Assembly: GCF_042676985.1 (NCBI RefSeq) | Contig: NZ_JBHTIK010000001.1 | Coordinates: 515,898-579,897, forward strand | Direction: 5' to 3' | Length of the DNA: 64,000 bases | From: Sphingosinicella xenopeptidilytica | GTDB lineage: Bacteria; Pseudomonadota; Alphaproteobacteria; Sphingomonadales; Sphingomonadaceae | Shown: positions 26,275-35,013 of the stretch, piece after piece | Position numbering within the stretch: position 1 is the stretch's first letter | Layout of the letters: each line of letters starts with the position of its first letter | Notes under the pieces: model-generated | The model's database searches: none | What the model was told of the DNA's origin: nothing | Seen by the model: only the letters and a program-made list of their open reading frames with translations | Translations under genes and position numbers: made by a program

Positions 26275-27678
26275 ATGAAGCGAGCAGGGGCAGGCAGGAT
26301 GCTGGGCGTGGCGATGGTCGCTGTGGCGGCTATGCTACCGTCGTCGCCGCTTTTCGCCCAATCCGCGGAACAGGATGCGTTGAAGCTTACGCTTAATGAC
26401 GGCTACGATACGTCCGCTGCGCTGCGCTTCGACTGGCCCGCCTTCAAGATCGGCACGGGCCAGTATGAGGCTGGCCCGACCGGTCTTACGGTCTTTCGGT
26501 TCAATCGAAAGATGCTGGCGGCGGTCGATGTGCGCGGTGGCGGGCCGGGCACAGTGAATACGGAGTACCTGGGGATCGGCTATCCTGCTGCGGAACTGGA
26601 CTCGGTCGTTCTCTCGGGCGGTTCCTGGTACGGCCTGGAAGCCGTGACAGCAGTGAACACGGCGCTCAAGGACGAAGGCTATCGCGGCGGCAATTGGGAC
26701 AATGTCGGTCTCACGGTGGGCTCGATCATCTACGATTTCGGCGGACGCCGTCTCAACGAAATCTACCCGGACAAGCGCCTAGCGCAGGCAGCGCTGAAGG
26801 CGGCTATACCGGGCGTGTTCCCGCGCGGAGCTTATGGCGCGGGCCGCTCGGCGATCAGCGGTAGCATTTTTGGATGCAATGCCCATTCGGGGCAGGGCGG
26901 CGCATTTCGGCAGGTCGGCGACCTGAAGATCGCGGCCTTCACGGTTGTGAATGCCCTCGGCGTTGTTACCGACCGCGAGGGCCGCACGGCGGCCTGCTAT
27001 CCGGACAAGGCGTGGCCTGCCGGGTTCAAAACCCACGACATTCTTGCCGGAACGCCCGACAGCGGAAAGCCGGGCTGGACGGGTGTTGCGCCCTCCGCCG
27101 AGAAAAAGAATACGACGATCAGCCTGATTGTCGTGAACCAGAAGATGGAGCCGTGGGAGCTGAAACGGCTTGCGATTCAGGTCCATACGTCGATGGCGCG
27201 CGGGATTCAGCCCTTCCAGACAGAGTTTGACGGCGACGTGCTCTATGCCGTCTCCACGGCCGAGTACATGCCCACCGACGACACGCGCATCAGCCTGCTC
27301 GACATCGGCACGATCACGTCCGAGGTGATGTGGGATGCGATCCTCAGCGCCGTGCCGCCGCAGCCGCGGGCGGTGCTGGAGGCGCCGCCGCACCGCGTGG
27401 TAGATGCCGCCGCGCTCCGGAAGGTTTCGGGCCGATACCGGTTCAGTGCGCTTGCCGAGCTTGATCTCAAAGTCGAAGACGGGCGTTTGCTCGGGCAGGC
27501 TGTCGGAGAGCGCAAGATATTCGGCATTCCGAAGGAGAATGCTGTGGAACTCGTCCCCACTGAAACCGGCGACTACGTGGTCCCGGGCCGATATCCGACC
27601 CTGCTGCGTTTCGACGGTCGCGGACGTGTGACGATCAATCCCGGACGCTGGCAGCAGCACGGCCAGAAACGCCGATAA
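26275..27678 (+). CDS. P1 family (S58, DmpA/NylC-like) N-terminal-nucleophile hydrolase with extra C-terminal domain
   Basis: A 467-residue autoproteolytic hydrolase. After a signal peptide (ending PSSPLFAQ), the fold shows the family pattern VDVRGGGPGT, LSGGSWYGLEAV, and NTTISLIVVNQKM. The predicted self-cleavage is between N279 and T280 in KKNTTIS, the same Asn-Thr arrangement used by the nylon-oligomer hydrolase NylC. Members cleave peptides with N-terminal beta- or D-amino acids, or linear amide oligomers. Roughly the last 90 residues (from VSGRYRFSALAELD) are an added beta-rich domain resembling DUF3471. The gcdH gene follows after 20 nt, so the two are probably co-transcribed. Confidence 0.86.
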   Translation: MKRAGAGRMLGVAMVAVAAMLPSSPLFAQSAEQDALKLTLNDGYDTSAALRFDWPAFKIGTGQYEAGPTGLTVFRFNRKMLAAVDVRGGGPGTVNTEYLGIGYPAAELDSVVLSGGSWYGLEAVTAVNTALKDEGYRGGNWDNVGLTVGSIIYDFGGRRLNEIYPDKRLAQAALKAAIPGVFPRGAYGAGRSAISGSIFGCNAHSGQGGAFRQVGDLKIAAFTVVNALGVVTDREGRTAACYPDKAWPAGFKTHDILAGTPDSGKPGWTGVAPSAEKKNTTISLIVVNQKMEPWELKRLAIQVHTSMARGIQPFQTEFDGDVLYAVSTAEYMPTDDTRISLLDIGTITSEVMWDAILSAVPPQPRAVLEAPPHRVVDAAALRKVSGRYRFSALAELDLKVEDGRLLGQAVGERKIFGIPKENAVELVPTETGDYVVPGRYPTLLRFDGRGRVTINPGRWQQHGQKRR

Positions 27679-27698
27679 ACCCAAGGAGACAATTCGGT

Positions 27699-28871
27699 AT
27701 GCCTGACCAGTTTGACTGGACGGACCCGCTCGCCCTCGATTCAGAGCTGACGAATGAAGAGCGGCTAATCCGCGATACGGCCCGGAGCTATGCCCAGACC
27801 GAACTTCTGCCGCGCATCGTCGAAGCCAACCGTGACGGCGTGTTCGACCGTGCGATCATGCGTGAAATGGGTTCGCTCGGCTTGCTCGGTGTCACGATTC
27901 CAGAGGCCGATGGCGGGGTGGGAGCAAGCCATGTTGCCTACGGGCTGATTGCGCGCGAGGTCGAGGCTGTAGATTCCGGCTATCGTTCCGCGATGAGCGT
28001 GCAGTCGAGCCTCGTCATTCACCCGATCCACGCCTACGGCTCGGACGCGCAGCGTGCGCGCTGGCTTCCCGGTCTGATGTCCGGCGACCTCGTTGGCTGT
28101 TTTGGCCTTACCGAACCGGGTTCGGGGTCCGATCCGGGAAGCCTTGCAACGCGCGCCGAGCGCGTTCCGGGCGGATATCGGCTGACCGGCACCAAGATGT
28201 GGATCACGAATGCGCCAATCGCGGATGTGATGGTGGTCTGGGCAAAGCTTGAGGGTGTGATCCGCGGTTTCGTGCTCGAACGCGGTGCCGAGGGACTGTC
28301 GACGCCCGAAATCAAGGACAAGCTCGCGCTGCGCGCATCCATCACCGGTGAGATCGTGATGGACGGCGTCTTTGTGCCCGAAGAGAACCTGTTGCCGAAC
28401 GTGCAAGGCCTCAAGGGGCCGTTCGGTTGCCTTAACAAGGCGCGTTTCGGTATCGGCTGGGGGGCGCTTGGTGCTGCCGCGGCTTGCTGGCAGGCAGCGC
28501 GGGCTTACGCGCTTGAACGCTACCAGTTCGGCCGCCCACTTGCGGCGAACCAGCTCGTGCAGCGCAAGCTCGTGGAAATGCAGGTGGAAATCGCAATTGG
28601 ACTGCAGGCCTGCCTCAAGGTTGGGCGGCTGCTCGACACCGGCGCGTGCCCGCCCGAAGCGATCTCGATCATCAAGCGCAACAGCTGCGGCAAGGCGCTC
28701 GATATCGCGCGTGCCGCGCGCGACGTGCATGGCGGCAACGGCATTTCCGGTGCGTTTCACGTCATGCGCCACGTCTGCAACCTCGAGGCGGTCAACACCT
28801 ATGAAGGCACGCACGACGTTCACACGCTGATCTTGGGGCGCGCACAGACCGGCATTGCGGCTTTCGCCTGA
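27699..28871 (+). CDS. gcdH: Glutaryl-CoA dehydrogenase
   Basis: A 390-residue flavin acyl-CoA dehydrogenase that oxidises and decarboxylates glutaryl-CoA to crotonyl-CoA. The subgroup signature SGYRSAMSVQSSLVIHPI (containing the glutaryl-specific arginine) and GCFGLTEPGSGSDPG, plus the catalytic base E369 in NTYEGTHDVH, all fit GcdH rather than other acyl-CoA dehydrogenases. The length is normal. It is cytoplasmic, lies behind the P1 peptidase gene, and shares the island with aminotransferase and semialdehyde dehydrogenase genes that could supply glutarate. No glutarate CoA-transferase or ligase is in the window. Confidence 0.94.
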   Translation: MPDQFDWTDPLALDSELTNEERLIRDTARSYAQTELLPRIVEANRDGVFDRAIMREMGSLGLLGVTIPEADGGVGASHVAYGLIAREVEAVDSGYRSAMSVQSSLVIHPIHAYGSDAQRARWLPGLMSGDLVGCFGLTEPGSGSDPGSLATRAERVPGGYRLTGTKMWITNAPIADVMVVWAKLEGVIRGFVLERGAEGLSTPEIKDKLALRASITGEIVMDGVFVPEENLLPNVQGLKGPFGCLNKARFGIGWGALGAAAACWQAARAYALERYQFGRPLAANQLVQRKLVEMQVEIAIGLQACLKVGRLLDTGACPPEAISIIKRNSCGKALDIARAARDVHGGNGISGAFHVMRHVCNLEAVNTYEGTHDVHTLILGRAQTGIAAFA

Positions 28872-28893
28872 CGATGCAGGCGTCACACATGGT

Positions 28894-28910
28894 GGTGCCT
28901 TCATTGCACC
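28894..28910. promoter_or_regulatory. LysR-type operator dyad GGTGC-N7-GCACC (site 5)
   Basis: Perfect arms, T-N11-A core, 87 nt upstream of the TonB receptor start. An imperfect second dyad (centred on GCGA-TTT-TCGC, 28918-28928) lies just downstream. Confidence 0.7.
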
Positions 28911-28996
28911 GCATGTCGCGATTTTCGCATCTGCCGTGAAAGCGGCGCTTCCATAGCCTTTTCGGTCAATAACGAAGCTGCAAAGAGGGGGTAGCA

Positions 28997-31126
28997 ATGG
29001 TTTCCAAAACAACATTCGCCGCAGGCGTTTCCGTATTCGCGATGCTGGCTGCGACGACGGCGCACGCGCAAGAGTCGGATGACGCGGTCGACAGCGGTCA
29101 GGTGATCGTCGTCACCGCCCAGAAACGCGAGCAGCGTCTCATTGATGTTCCGATGGCCGTGTCCGTGCTGGGCGGCGAGGATCTCGAACAGCGCGGCATC
29201 AACAATGTGCAGGATCTGTCGTTCGCGGTTCCGGGCCTCACGATGCGAGAAGACGGCCCCGGCAGCTACACGATCTTTCTGCGCGGTCTTGCCAACCAGT
29301 CCGGCTCCGGCGCGCTCGTCAGCATGTATCTCGACGAGGCACCGCTTTCGCTTTCCGGCTACGACCAGCTGAGCCCGGTCCCGCTCGATTTTGCGCGCGT
29401 CGAGGTGCTGAAAGGCCCGCAGGGGACGCTCTATGGTCAAGGGTCGGCAGGCGGTACGATCCGCTTTGTCACGAACGACCCGAATACCAGTCAGTTCGAG
29501 GGTAAGCTCGAAGGCGAAGTGTACAATGTAGCCAGCGGCGAGGTTGGTACGAAGCTGAGCGGCGTGCTCAATATTCCGCTCGTTCAGGATCAACTCGCGC
29601 TGCGTATCGCGGGTGCCTATGAGCAGGGCGGCGGCTGGATCGACCAGCCGGAAGCGGGCATCAAGGATGGGAACGGCACCGAGCTTATCAATGTGCGGGC
29701 CAAGTTGCTGTGGACGCCAAGTGACAACTTCCGCGCCGAAGCCATGGCGCAGATCCACCGCGCCGACACCAAGCTCGGCACGGGCTTCGAAGAGCCGGAC
29801 CGCACGGTCGACATCGGTCCGGATCGCAGCAAGGCGATGATCCCCAAGGAGTTCGATTTCGATCTCTACAATCTCGAACTCCGCTATGACATGGGCTTCG
29901 CGGAGCTGGTGAGCGCCACGACCTATATCGAGCATAAGCACCAGTATCCGTTCACCTACATTCCCCGCCCCGGCAATTATTCGTACAACATCGTCGAGGG
30001 CAATGACGACCGCTGGGTGGACGCTGATCAATTCAGCCAGGAACTCCGCCTCACGTCTTCAGGCGGTCCGTTCGAATGGACGCTGGGTGTCTTCTACAGC
30101 GAAGGCGACAGGTCTCTGCTTGCCCTGTACGAATATCTCTACGCGCCTGATGCCGACATTTCTGAAGGCGGGGGCTTCCTCATCGGCGATCAATACTATC
30201 TCTCGAAATCCAGTTCAGAGTCCTACTCGCTGTTCGCGGATGCATCTTACAAGCTCTTCGATCGCCTGACGGTCGGTGCGGGCATCCGCTATTTCAAGGA
30301 CAAGCAGACCAGCCTGATAGAGTATGCGCCCGGAACGGGCGTGGAGCAGTCGGCAAAGTTCGATTCCGTTGATCCGCGCTTTTACGTTTCGTACCAGTAT
30401 TCGGATAACGCCAGCATCTACGCGAACGTTGCGAAAGGCTTCCGTTCGGGCGGCTTCAACTCCGCGCCGTTCGCGCCCTACAAACCCGAGAAGATCTTCA
30501 CCTACGAGATCGGCACGAAGGGCATGACGTCCGATGGTGCATTCAGCTACGACATCGCGGCGTTCTTCACGAAATACAAGGACATGGTACGTCGCCGCCT
30601 TGTGAACGTGAACGGTGCGTATCTATCGGAATCGAGCAACATCGGGGAGGTCGAGGTGAAGGGCATCGAACTGGGTGCCGCCGTTCGTCCGACCACCGGG
30701 CTTACCTTCACGGCAAGCGCCGCGTATCTCGATAGCGAGATCGTTGCGACGGATGCCGCCGATACGGTCAACATTCCCGGCGACCGCACCGACTACACAC
30801 CGAAGTTCAGCATCACGCTCGGTGCGAACTACGAGTTCGATTGGTCGGCGAACGTGCCCGGCTTTATGCGCGTGGATTACAGCTACCGCGACAAGGTGAC
30901 GTATATCGATCGCTCGAGCTTCCTGCCGTCAGCACTGCCGCAGGCTTCGGACGACATCGGGCTTCTCAATGCCCGGATCGGCGCGACGTTCGGCGCGGTG
31001 GGTGTTGAACTCTACGGCCAGAACATCGCCAACGTGAACAAGGCGATCGATCCCTATCAAGGCTGGGCGAACTCCAACCGCACGCGGCCGCGGGTGATCG
31101 GTGTCAAGGGCTCGGTGAGCTTCTGA
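28997..31126 (+). CDS. TonB-dependent receptor (island receptor)
   Basis: A 709-residue outer-membrane transporter. The signal peptide ends at about AHAQ, and the TonB-box region is QVIVVTAQKREQ. The plug follows (IDVPMAVSVLGGEDLEQRG, VEVLKGPQGTLYGQGSAGGTIRF), then a 22-strand barrel ending in RPRVIGVKGSVSF with the terminal aromatic residue needed for assembly. It has the character of the Sphingomonas-type receptors for organic substrates rather than of classical siderophore receptors. It is followed by the LysR gene and sits in the centre of the hydrolase island. Confidence 0.93.
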   Translation: MVSKTTFAAGVSVFAMLAATTAHAQESDDAVDSGQVIVVTAQKREQRLIDVPMAVSVLGGEDLEQRGINNVQDLSFAVPGLTMREDGPGSYTIFLRGLANQSGSGALVSMYLDEAPLSLSGYDQLSPVPLDFARVEVLKGPQGTLYGQGSAGGTIRFVTNDPNTSQFEGKLEGEVYNVASGEVGTKLSGVLNIPLVQDQLALRIAGAYEQGGGWIDQPEAGIKDGNGTELINVRAKLLWTPSDNFRAEAMAQIHRADTKLGTGFEEPDRTVDIGPDRSKAMIPKEFDFDLYNLELRYDMGFAELVSATTYIEHKHQYPFTYIPRPGNYSYNIVEGNDDRWVDADQFSQELRLTSSGGPFEWTLGVFYSEGDRSLLALYEYLYAPDADISEGGGFLIGDQYYLSKSSSESYSLFADASYKLFDRLTVGAGIRYFKDKQTSLIEYAPGTGVEQSAKFDSVDPRFYVSYQYSDNASIYANVAKGFRSGGFNSAPFAPYKPEKIFTYEIGTKGMTSDGAFSYDIAAFFTKYKDMVRRRLVNVNGAYLSESSNIGEVEVKGIELGAAVRPTTGLTFTASAAYLDSEIVATDAADTVNIPGDRTDYTPKFSITLGANYEFDWSANVPGFMRVDYSYRDKVTYIDRSSFLPSALPQASDDIGLLNARIGATFGAVGVELYGQNIANVNKAIDPYQGWANSNRTRPRVIGVKGSVSF

Positions 31127-31247
31127 GCGAGATGGGCGGTGCTTGAACGCGGCGCCGCCCATATTCGAATCATTTCAAATGCTTAAATCACTGGTTCTTG
31201 ACCCGAACGGGACGGGGTGGGAAGCTCGGCCCGGTCGGGAGGACTAT

Positions 31248-32216
31248 GTGCTGGAGCGTAAGGTCAAGGGCGTCAATCCGCCGTCGCGCAAGTCGCTGCC
31301 GCCGTTCGAGGCCCTGCGCGCGTTCGATGCGGTCGCCCGCCTGAAAGGCGTGCGGCGTGCGGCGCAGAGCCTCGGCCGCGATCACGCCGTCATCAGCCGC
31401 CACCTGCGAACACTCGAAACCTGGACCGGAACGACGCTTATCGAGCGGACATCCGCCGGGGTGGTGCTTACCGAAGCCGGCATTCGCTACCACGAGCAGG
31501 TCGCGATGGCGCTCGATCTGCTGGCCGATGCCACGATGGAACTGATCCGGAGGGGCAGCGAGCACCGCCTGCACATCTGGTGTATGCCGGGTTTCGCGCT
31601 GCACTGGATGTCGCGTCGCGTCGGAGCGTTCGAACGGCTCGACCCTACGGTTCAGATCGAGATCCGTCCCACGGATCGGAGCCCCGATTTCGGATCGCAC
31701 GAGACGGACATCGATATTCGCTTCGTGCCAACCTACGGTTCGCCCTTTGTGCTCGGCCCGAAGCTGCATCACATCGAACTGGCGAGGGTGCCGATCGTCG
31801 CCGTGGCGAACCCGGATTACCTCGCGGCGTCGGCACCCATCGAAAAGCCGGGCGATCTGTTACGGCACAGGCTGCTGCATGAGGATAATTTCGATTCCTG
31901 GGTGAACTGGCTTTCTGCGCACGGCATCTACGACGATATCGACCTGACGGGCCCCAAGCTGTGGCAGGGCCACTTGACGCTCGATGCCGCGCTGCACGGT
32001 CGCGGCGTCGCGCTTGCAAACCACCTCGTCGCGGCCGACGATCTGGCGAGTGGCCGCCTTGTCGAAATCGGGAAAGGGCTGGATAGCTTCCAGCCCTACA
32101 GTGACGGCATCTATCTGTTTATCGCCCGCGGCGACCGGTGGGATGCGCCGCTCATCCGCCGCTATCGCCGCTGGCTGAAGGACGCGATCGCGAAGTCTCT
32201 CTCCGGCAAGGCCTGA
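31248..32216 (+). CDS. LysR-type transcriptional regulator (GcdR/GcvA-like)
   Basis: A 322-residue LysR regulator. The N-terminal winged helix reads LPPFEALRAFDAVARLKGVRRAAQ, SRHLRTLE and RTSAGVVLTEAG; the C-terminal substrate-binding domain spans about residues 95-310. The start is the GTG at 31248, with GGAGG five bases upstream; the frame is open to 31143. It is the only regulator in the 15-44 kb island, and the island promoters carry T-N11-A dyads. In Pseudomonas the LysR regulator GcdR controls gcdH in response to glutarate, so a similar inducer is plausible here. Only a GGTGC half-site (31138) lies upstream of the gene itself. Confidence 0.9.
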   Translation: MLERKVKGVNPPSRKSLPPFEALRAFDAVARLKGVRRAAQSLGRDHAVISRHLRTLETWTGTTLIERTSAGVVLTEAGIRYHEQVAMALDLLADATMELIRRGSEHRLHIWCMPGFALHWMSRRVGAFERLDPTVQIEIRPTDRSPDFGSHETDIDIRFVPTYGSPFVLGPKLHHIELARVPIVAVANPDYLAASAPIEKPGDLLRHRLLHEDNFDSWVNWLSAHGIYDDIDLTGPKLWQGHLTLDAALHGRGVALANHLVAADDLASGRLVEIGKGLDSFQPYSDGIYLFIARGDRWDAPLIRRYRRWLKDAIAKSLSGKA

Positions 32217-32222
32217 GCGCCC

Positions 32223-33536
32223 TCAGCTTGCGTTGGCAAGCCGAGGGGTGAGGACATCGAGCGTGGCGAGCGACTGCTCGAGGATCGCAAGGCCTTCTTC
32301 GAGATGCGCGTCCGGAATCGTCAGCGGCATCAGGAAGCGGAGAACATTGCCCTTGGTGCCGCAGGAAATCAGGATCAGGCCCTGCTTCTGTGCTTCGGCG
32401 ATGAGCGCGCGGGTGAGCGCGGCGTCGGCAGCGTGCGGAGCTTCGGCAGAGCAAAGCTCCATTGCGACCATCGCGCCAAGGCGCCGTATATCGCCGATCA
32501 CGCCCTTGCGCGACCGCTGGCGCAGATCGATGAGCCGTGCTTCGATTGTCTGTCCGATCGCTTCGGCTCGCGCGCAGAGACCTTCGCGTTCGATGACATC
32601 CAGCACGGCGAGTGCTGCCGCGCACGCCACAGGCGAACCCGCATAAGTGCCGCCGAGACCACCGATCGGGGATGCGTCCATCAGGTCGGCACGGCCGGTG
32701 ACGGCGGCGAGCGGATAGCCGCCGGCAATGCCCTTCGCCATCGTGATGATATCAGCCTCGATGCCCGCGCGTGCGTGGGCGAAGTAGGCTCCCGTCCGTC
32801 CGAAACCAGTCTGGATTTCATCGATGATCAGCAGGATGCCGTGATCGTCGCAGAGCTTGCGCAGCGCCTGCAGAAGTTCGACGGACGCAATGTTGAAGCC
32901 GCCTTCGCCCTGCACGGGTTCGATGATGATCGCCGCCACGCGGGCCGGATCGACGTCTTCGTGAAAGATATCGTGGATGCTGGCGATACTGTCTTCGACC
33001 GTGATCCCCACCGTTTCATCCGGGAAGCGGGCGTGGAAGACCTCGGCGGGGAAAGGGCCGAACCCGGCCTTGTAGGGCGTCACCTTGCCGGTGAGTGCCA
33101 TCGTCATCATCGTTCGGCCGTGGAAGCCCGCAGAAAAGGCGATCACTGCGCTGCGGCCCGTGGCGACACGTGCGACCTTCACGGCATTCTCAACAGCCTC
33201 GGCGCCCGTCGAGACGAGGATCGTCTTGCGCGGGCTGCTCCCCGGCACAAGCGCGTTCAAGCGCTGCGCGAGTTCGACATATTGCGGGTACATGGCGACG
33301 TTGAAGCTCGTGTGCGTGAAGCGATCGAGCTGGCCGATCACGGCGGCCTTCACATCCGGGTGGTTGTGGCCCGTGTTGCAGACGGCGATGCCGGCGGCGA
33401 AATCGATGTAGCGGCGGCCCTCTAGATCCCAGATCTCGGCATTCTGCGCACGGTCGCAAACGACGCTGGTGACATGCGACACGCCGCGTGCCACGGCCTC
33501 TGCGCGCGCTGCGAGCACTTCATTGCTGGTCTTCAT
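32223..33536 (-). CDS. gabT: 4-aminobutyrate / 5-aminovalerate aminotransferase
   Basis: A 437-residue class III PLP aminotransferase. The N-terminus MKTSNEVLAARAEAVARGVSHV, the LVSTGAEAVENAVK segment, DEIQTGFGRTGAYFA and the PLP lysine in ITMAKGIAGGYPLAAV are typical of GabT/DavT. It moves the omega-amino group of GABA or 5-aminovalerate to 2-oxoglutarate, yielding succinate or glutarate semialdehyde. The start at 33536 is the conserved one; the frame extends to 33668. It follows the semialdehyde dehydrogenase gene by 13 nt, as the last gene of a three-gene operon. Sequence alone cannot decide between the C4 and C5 substrates. Confidence 0.92.
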   Translation of the reverse strand: MKTSNEVLAARAEAVARGVSHVTSVVCDRAQNAEIWDLEGRRYIDFAAGIAVCNTGHNHPDVKAAVIGQLDRFTHTSFNVAMYPQYVELAQRLNALVPGSSPRKTILVSTGAEAVENAVKVARVATGRSAVIAFSAGFHGRTMMTMALTGKVTPYKAGFGPFPAEVFHARFPDETVGITVEDSIASIHDIFHEDVDPARVAAIIIEPVQGEGGFNIASVELLQALRKLCDDHGILLIIDEIQTGFGRTGAYFAHARAGIEADIITMAKGIAGGYPLAAVTGRADLMDASPIGGLGGTYAGSPVACAAALAVLDVIEREGLCARAEAIGQTIEARLIDLRQRSRKGVIGDIRRLGAMVAMELCSAEAPHAADAALTRALIAEAQKQGLILISCGTKGNVLRFLMPLTIPDAHLEEGLAILEQSLATLDVLTPRLANAS

Positions 33537-33549
33537 ATCGCTCTCCTGT

Positions 33550-35013
33550 TCATGCGGCCGCGGCGATGCCGCCGAGCGCAAGATACTTGATTTCAACGAA
33601 ATCCTCGATGCCATAGCGTGAACCTTCACGCCCCACACCGGATTCCTTGATACCACCGAACGGTGCACCCTCGTTCGAAGTCAGCACCTCATTGGCGCCA
33701 ACCATGCCATATTCCAGTGCTTCCGCCACGCGGAACACGCGCCCAATGTCGCGAGACCAGAAATAGGCAGCAAGCCCGTAGGGCGTGTCGTTTGCCAAAG
33801 CGACCACTTCGGTCTCGGTTTCGAAAGGCGTGAGCGGCGCGACGGGACCAAAAATCTCGGCCTGCGCGATGTCCATATCGGGCAGAACCCCGGTCAGAAT
33901 CGTCGGCGCATAAAAGTTGCCGCCTCGCGCGTGCCGCCCGCCGCCGAGTACGGCAACGGCGCCTTTGCCGAGCGCGTCCTGTACCAGGCTATCGACTTTG
34001 TCTACCGCGGCTGCGTTGATGAGCGGCCCGATCTGCGTGCCGGTCTCGAAGCCGTCGCCGATGGCGAGGGCGCGGATGGCTTCTCCATATTTGTGCGCGA
34101 AAGCGTCCATCACGCGGGACTGCACGTAGATACGGTTCGCCGATACGCAGGTCTGCCCGGCGTTGCGGAACTTTGTGGCCAACGCACCCTCAACGGCGGC
34201 ATCGAGATCGGCGTCTTCGAAGACGATGAACGGCGCGTTGCCGCCGAGTTCGAGGCTGAGCTTCTTTACCGTGTCCGCGCATTGGCGCATCAACAGCTTG
34301 CCGACGCGCGTGGAGCCGGTGAAGGAGAGTTTGCGTACGTCCGGGCTTGCCGTCAGCACACTTGCCACTTCGACGGCCTGCGCGGCCGTTACGATCGTCA
34401 TCACGTCTTCGGGGAGGCCGGCGTCCGCTGCCAGAACGGCGAGTGCGAGCGCCGAAAGCGGCGTATCCTCAGCCGGTTTCACGACAATGGTGCAACCTGC
34501 CGCAAGCGCGGGCGCGACCTTGCGCGTGATCATGCCGCTCGGGAAGTTCCACGGCGTGATCGCGCCAACGACCCCGACCGGCTGCTTCAGCACCAGGCAG
34601 CGCTTGTCCGGCGCATGGGTGGGAACGATATCACCGTAGACGCGCTTCGCTTCCTCGGCGAACCATTCGATAAAGTTCGCGCCGAACAGGATTTCGCTGC
34701 GCGCCTCTGCAAGCGGTTTGCCCTGCTCCAGCGTCAGGATCTCGGCGAGCACGTCGGCATTCTGGACGACAAGCCCGTGCCATTGGCGAAGGATGGCGCT
34801 GCGCGCCTTCGCCGTGCGGGCACTCCACGCCGGGAAGGCGGCTTTTGCACGTGTAATTGCGGTACGCATGTCGTCGGCGCTCCGGTCCGCGACATCCGCG
34901 ATGTATGCGCCGCTTGCCGGGTTCAGCACCGGGAACGTGCGCGCCGCCGGGCCGTCCAGTGTCAACCCGCGCGCAATCAGTTCAGCTGCAGCTGTCGAGA
35001 CGGGCAACGTCAT
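33550..35013 (-). CDS. gabD: Succinate/glutarate-semialdehyde dehydrogenase
   Basis: A 487-residue NAD(P)-dependent aldehyde dehydrogenase. Key motifs are APWNFPSGMITRKVAPALAAG (quoted within limits: PWNFPSGM), the catalytic glutamate in LELGGNAPFIVFEDAD and the nucleophile cysteine in GQTCVSANRIYVQ, all GabD/DavD-like. It would oxidise the semialdehyde formed by the flanking aminotransferases. The ATG at 35013 overlaps the stop of the upstream aminotransferase gene by one base, so the two are coupled. With gcdH in the same island, glutarate semialdehyde is a plausible natural substrate. Confidence 0.92.
   Translation of the reverse strand: MTLPVSTAAAELIARGLTLDGPAARTFPVLNPASGAYIADVADRSADDMRTAITRAKAAFPAWSARTAKARSAILRQWHGLVVQNADVLAEILTLEQGKPLAEARSEILFGANFIEWFAEEAKRVYGDIVPTHAPDKRCLVLKQPVGVVGAITPWNFPSGMITRKVAPALAAGCTIVVKPAEDTPLSALALAVLAADAGLPEDVMTIVTAAQAVEVASVLTASPDVRKLSFTGSTRVGKLLMRQCADTVKKLSLELGGNAPFIVFEDADLDAAVEGALATKFRNAGQTCVSANRIYVQSRVMDAFAHKYGEAIRALAIGDGFETGTQIGPLINAAAVDKVDSLVQDALGKGAVAVLGGGRHARGGNFYAPTILTGVLPDMDIAQAEIFGPVAPLTPFETETEVVALANDTPYGLAAYFWSRDIGRVFRVAEALEYGMVGANEVLTSNEGAPFGGIKESGVGREGSRYGIEDFVEIKYLALGGIAAAA

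Noticed and set aside
31138..31154. A ninth LysR dyad upstream of the LysR gene
   Set aside because: Only the left arm GGTGC is present; the right arm is CGGCG and the T-N11-A rule fails, so it is at most a half-site.
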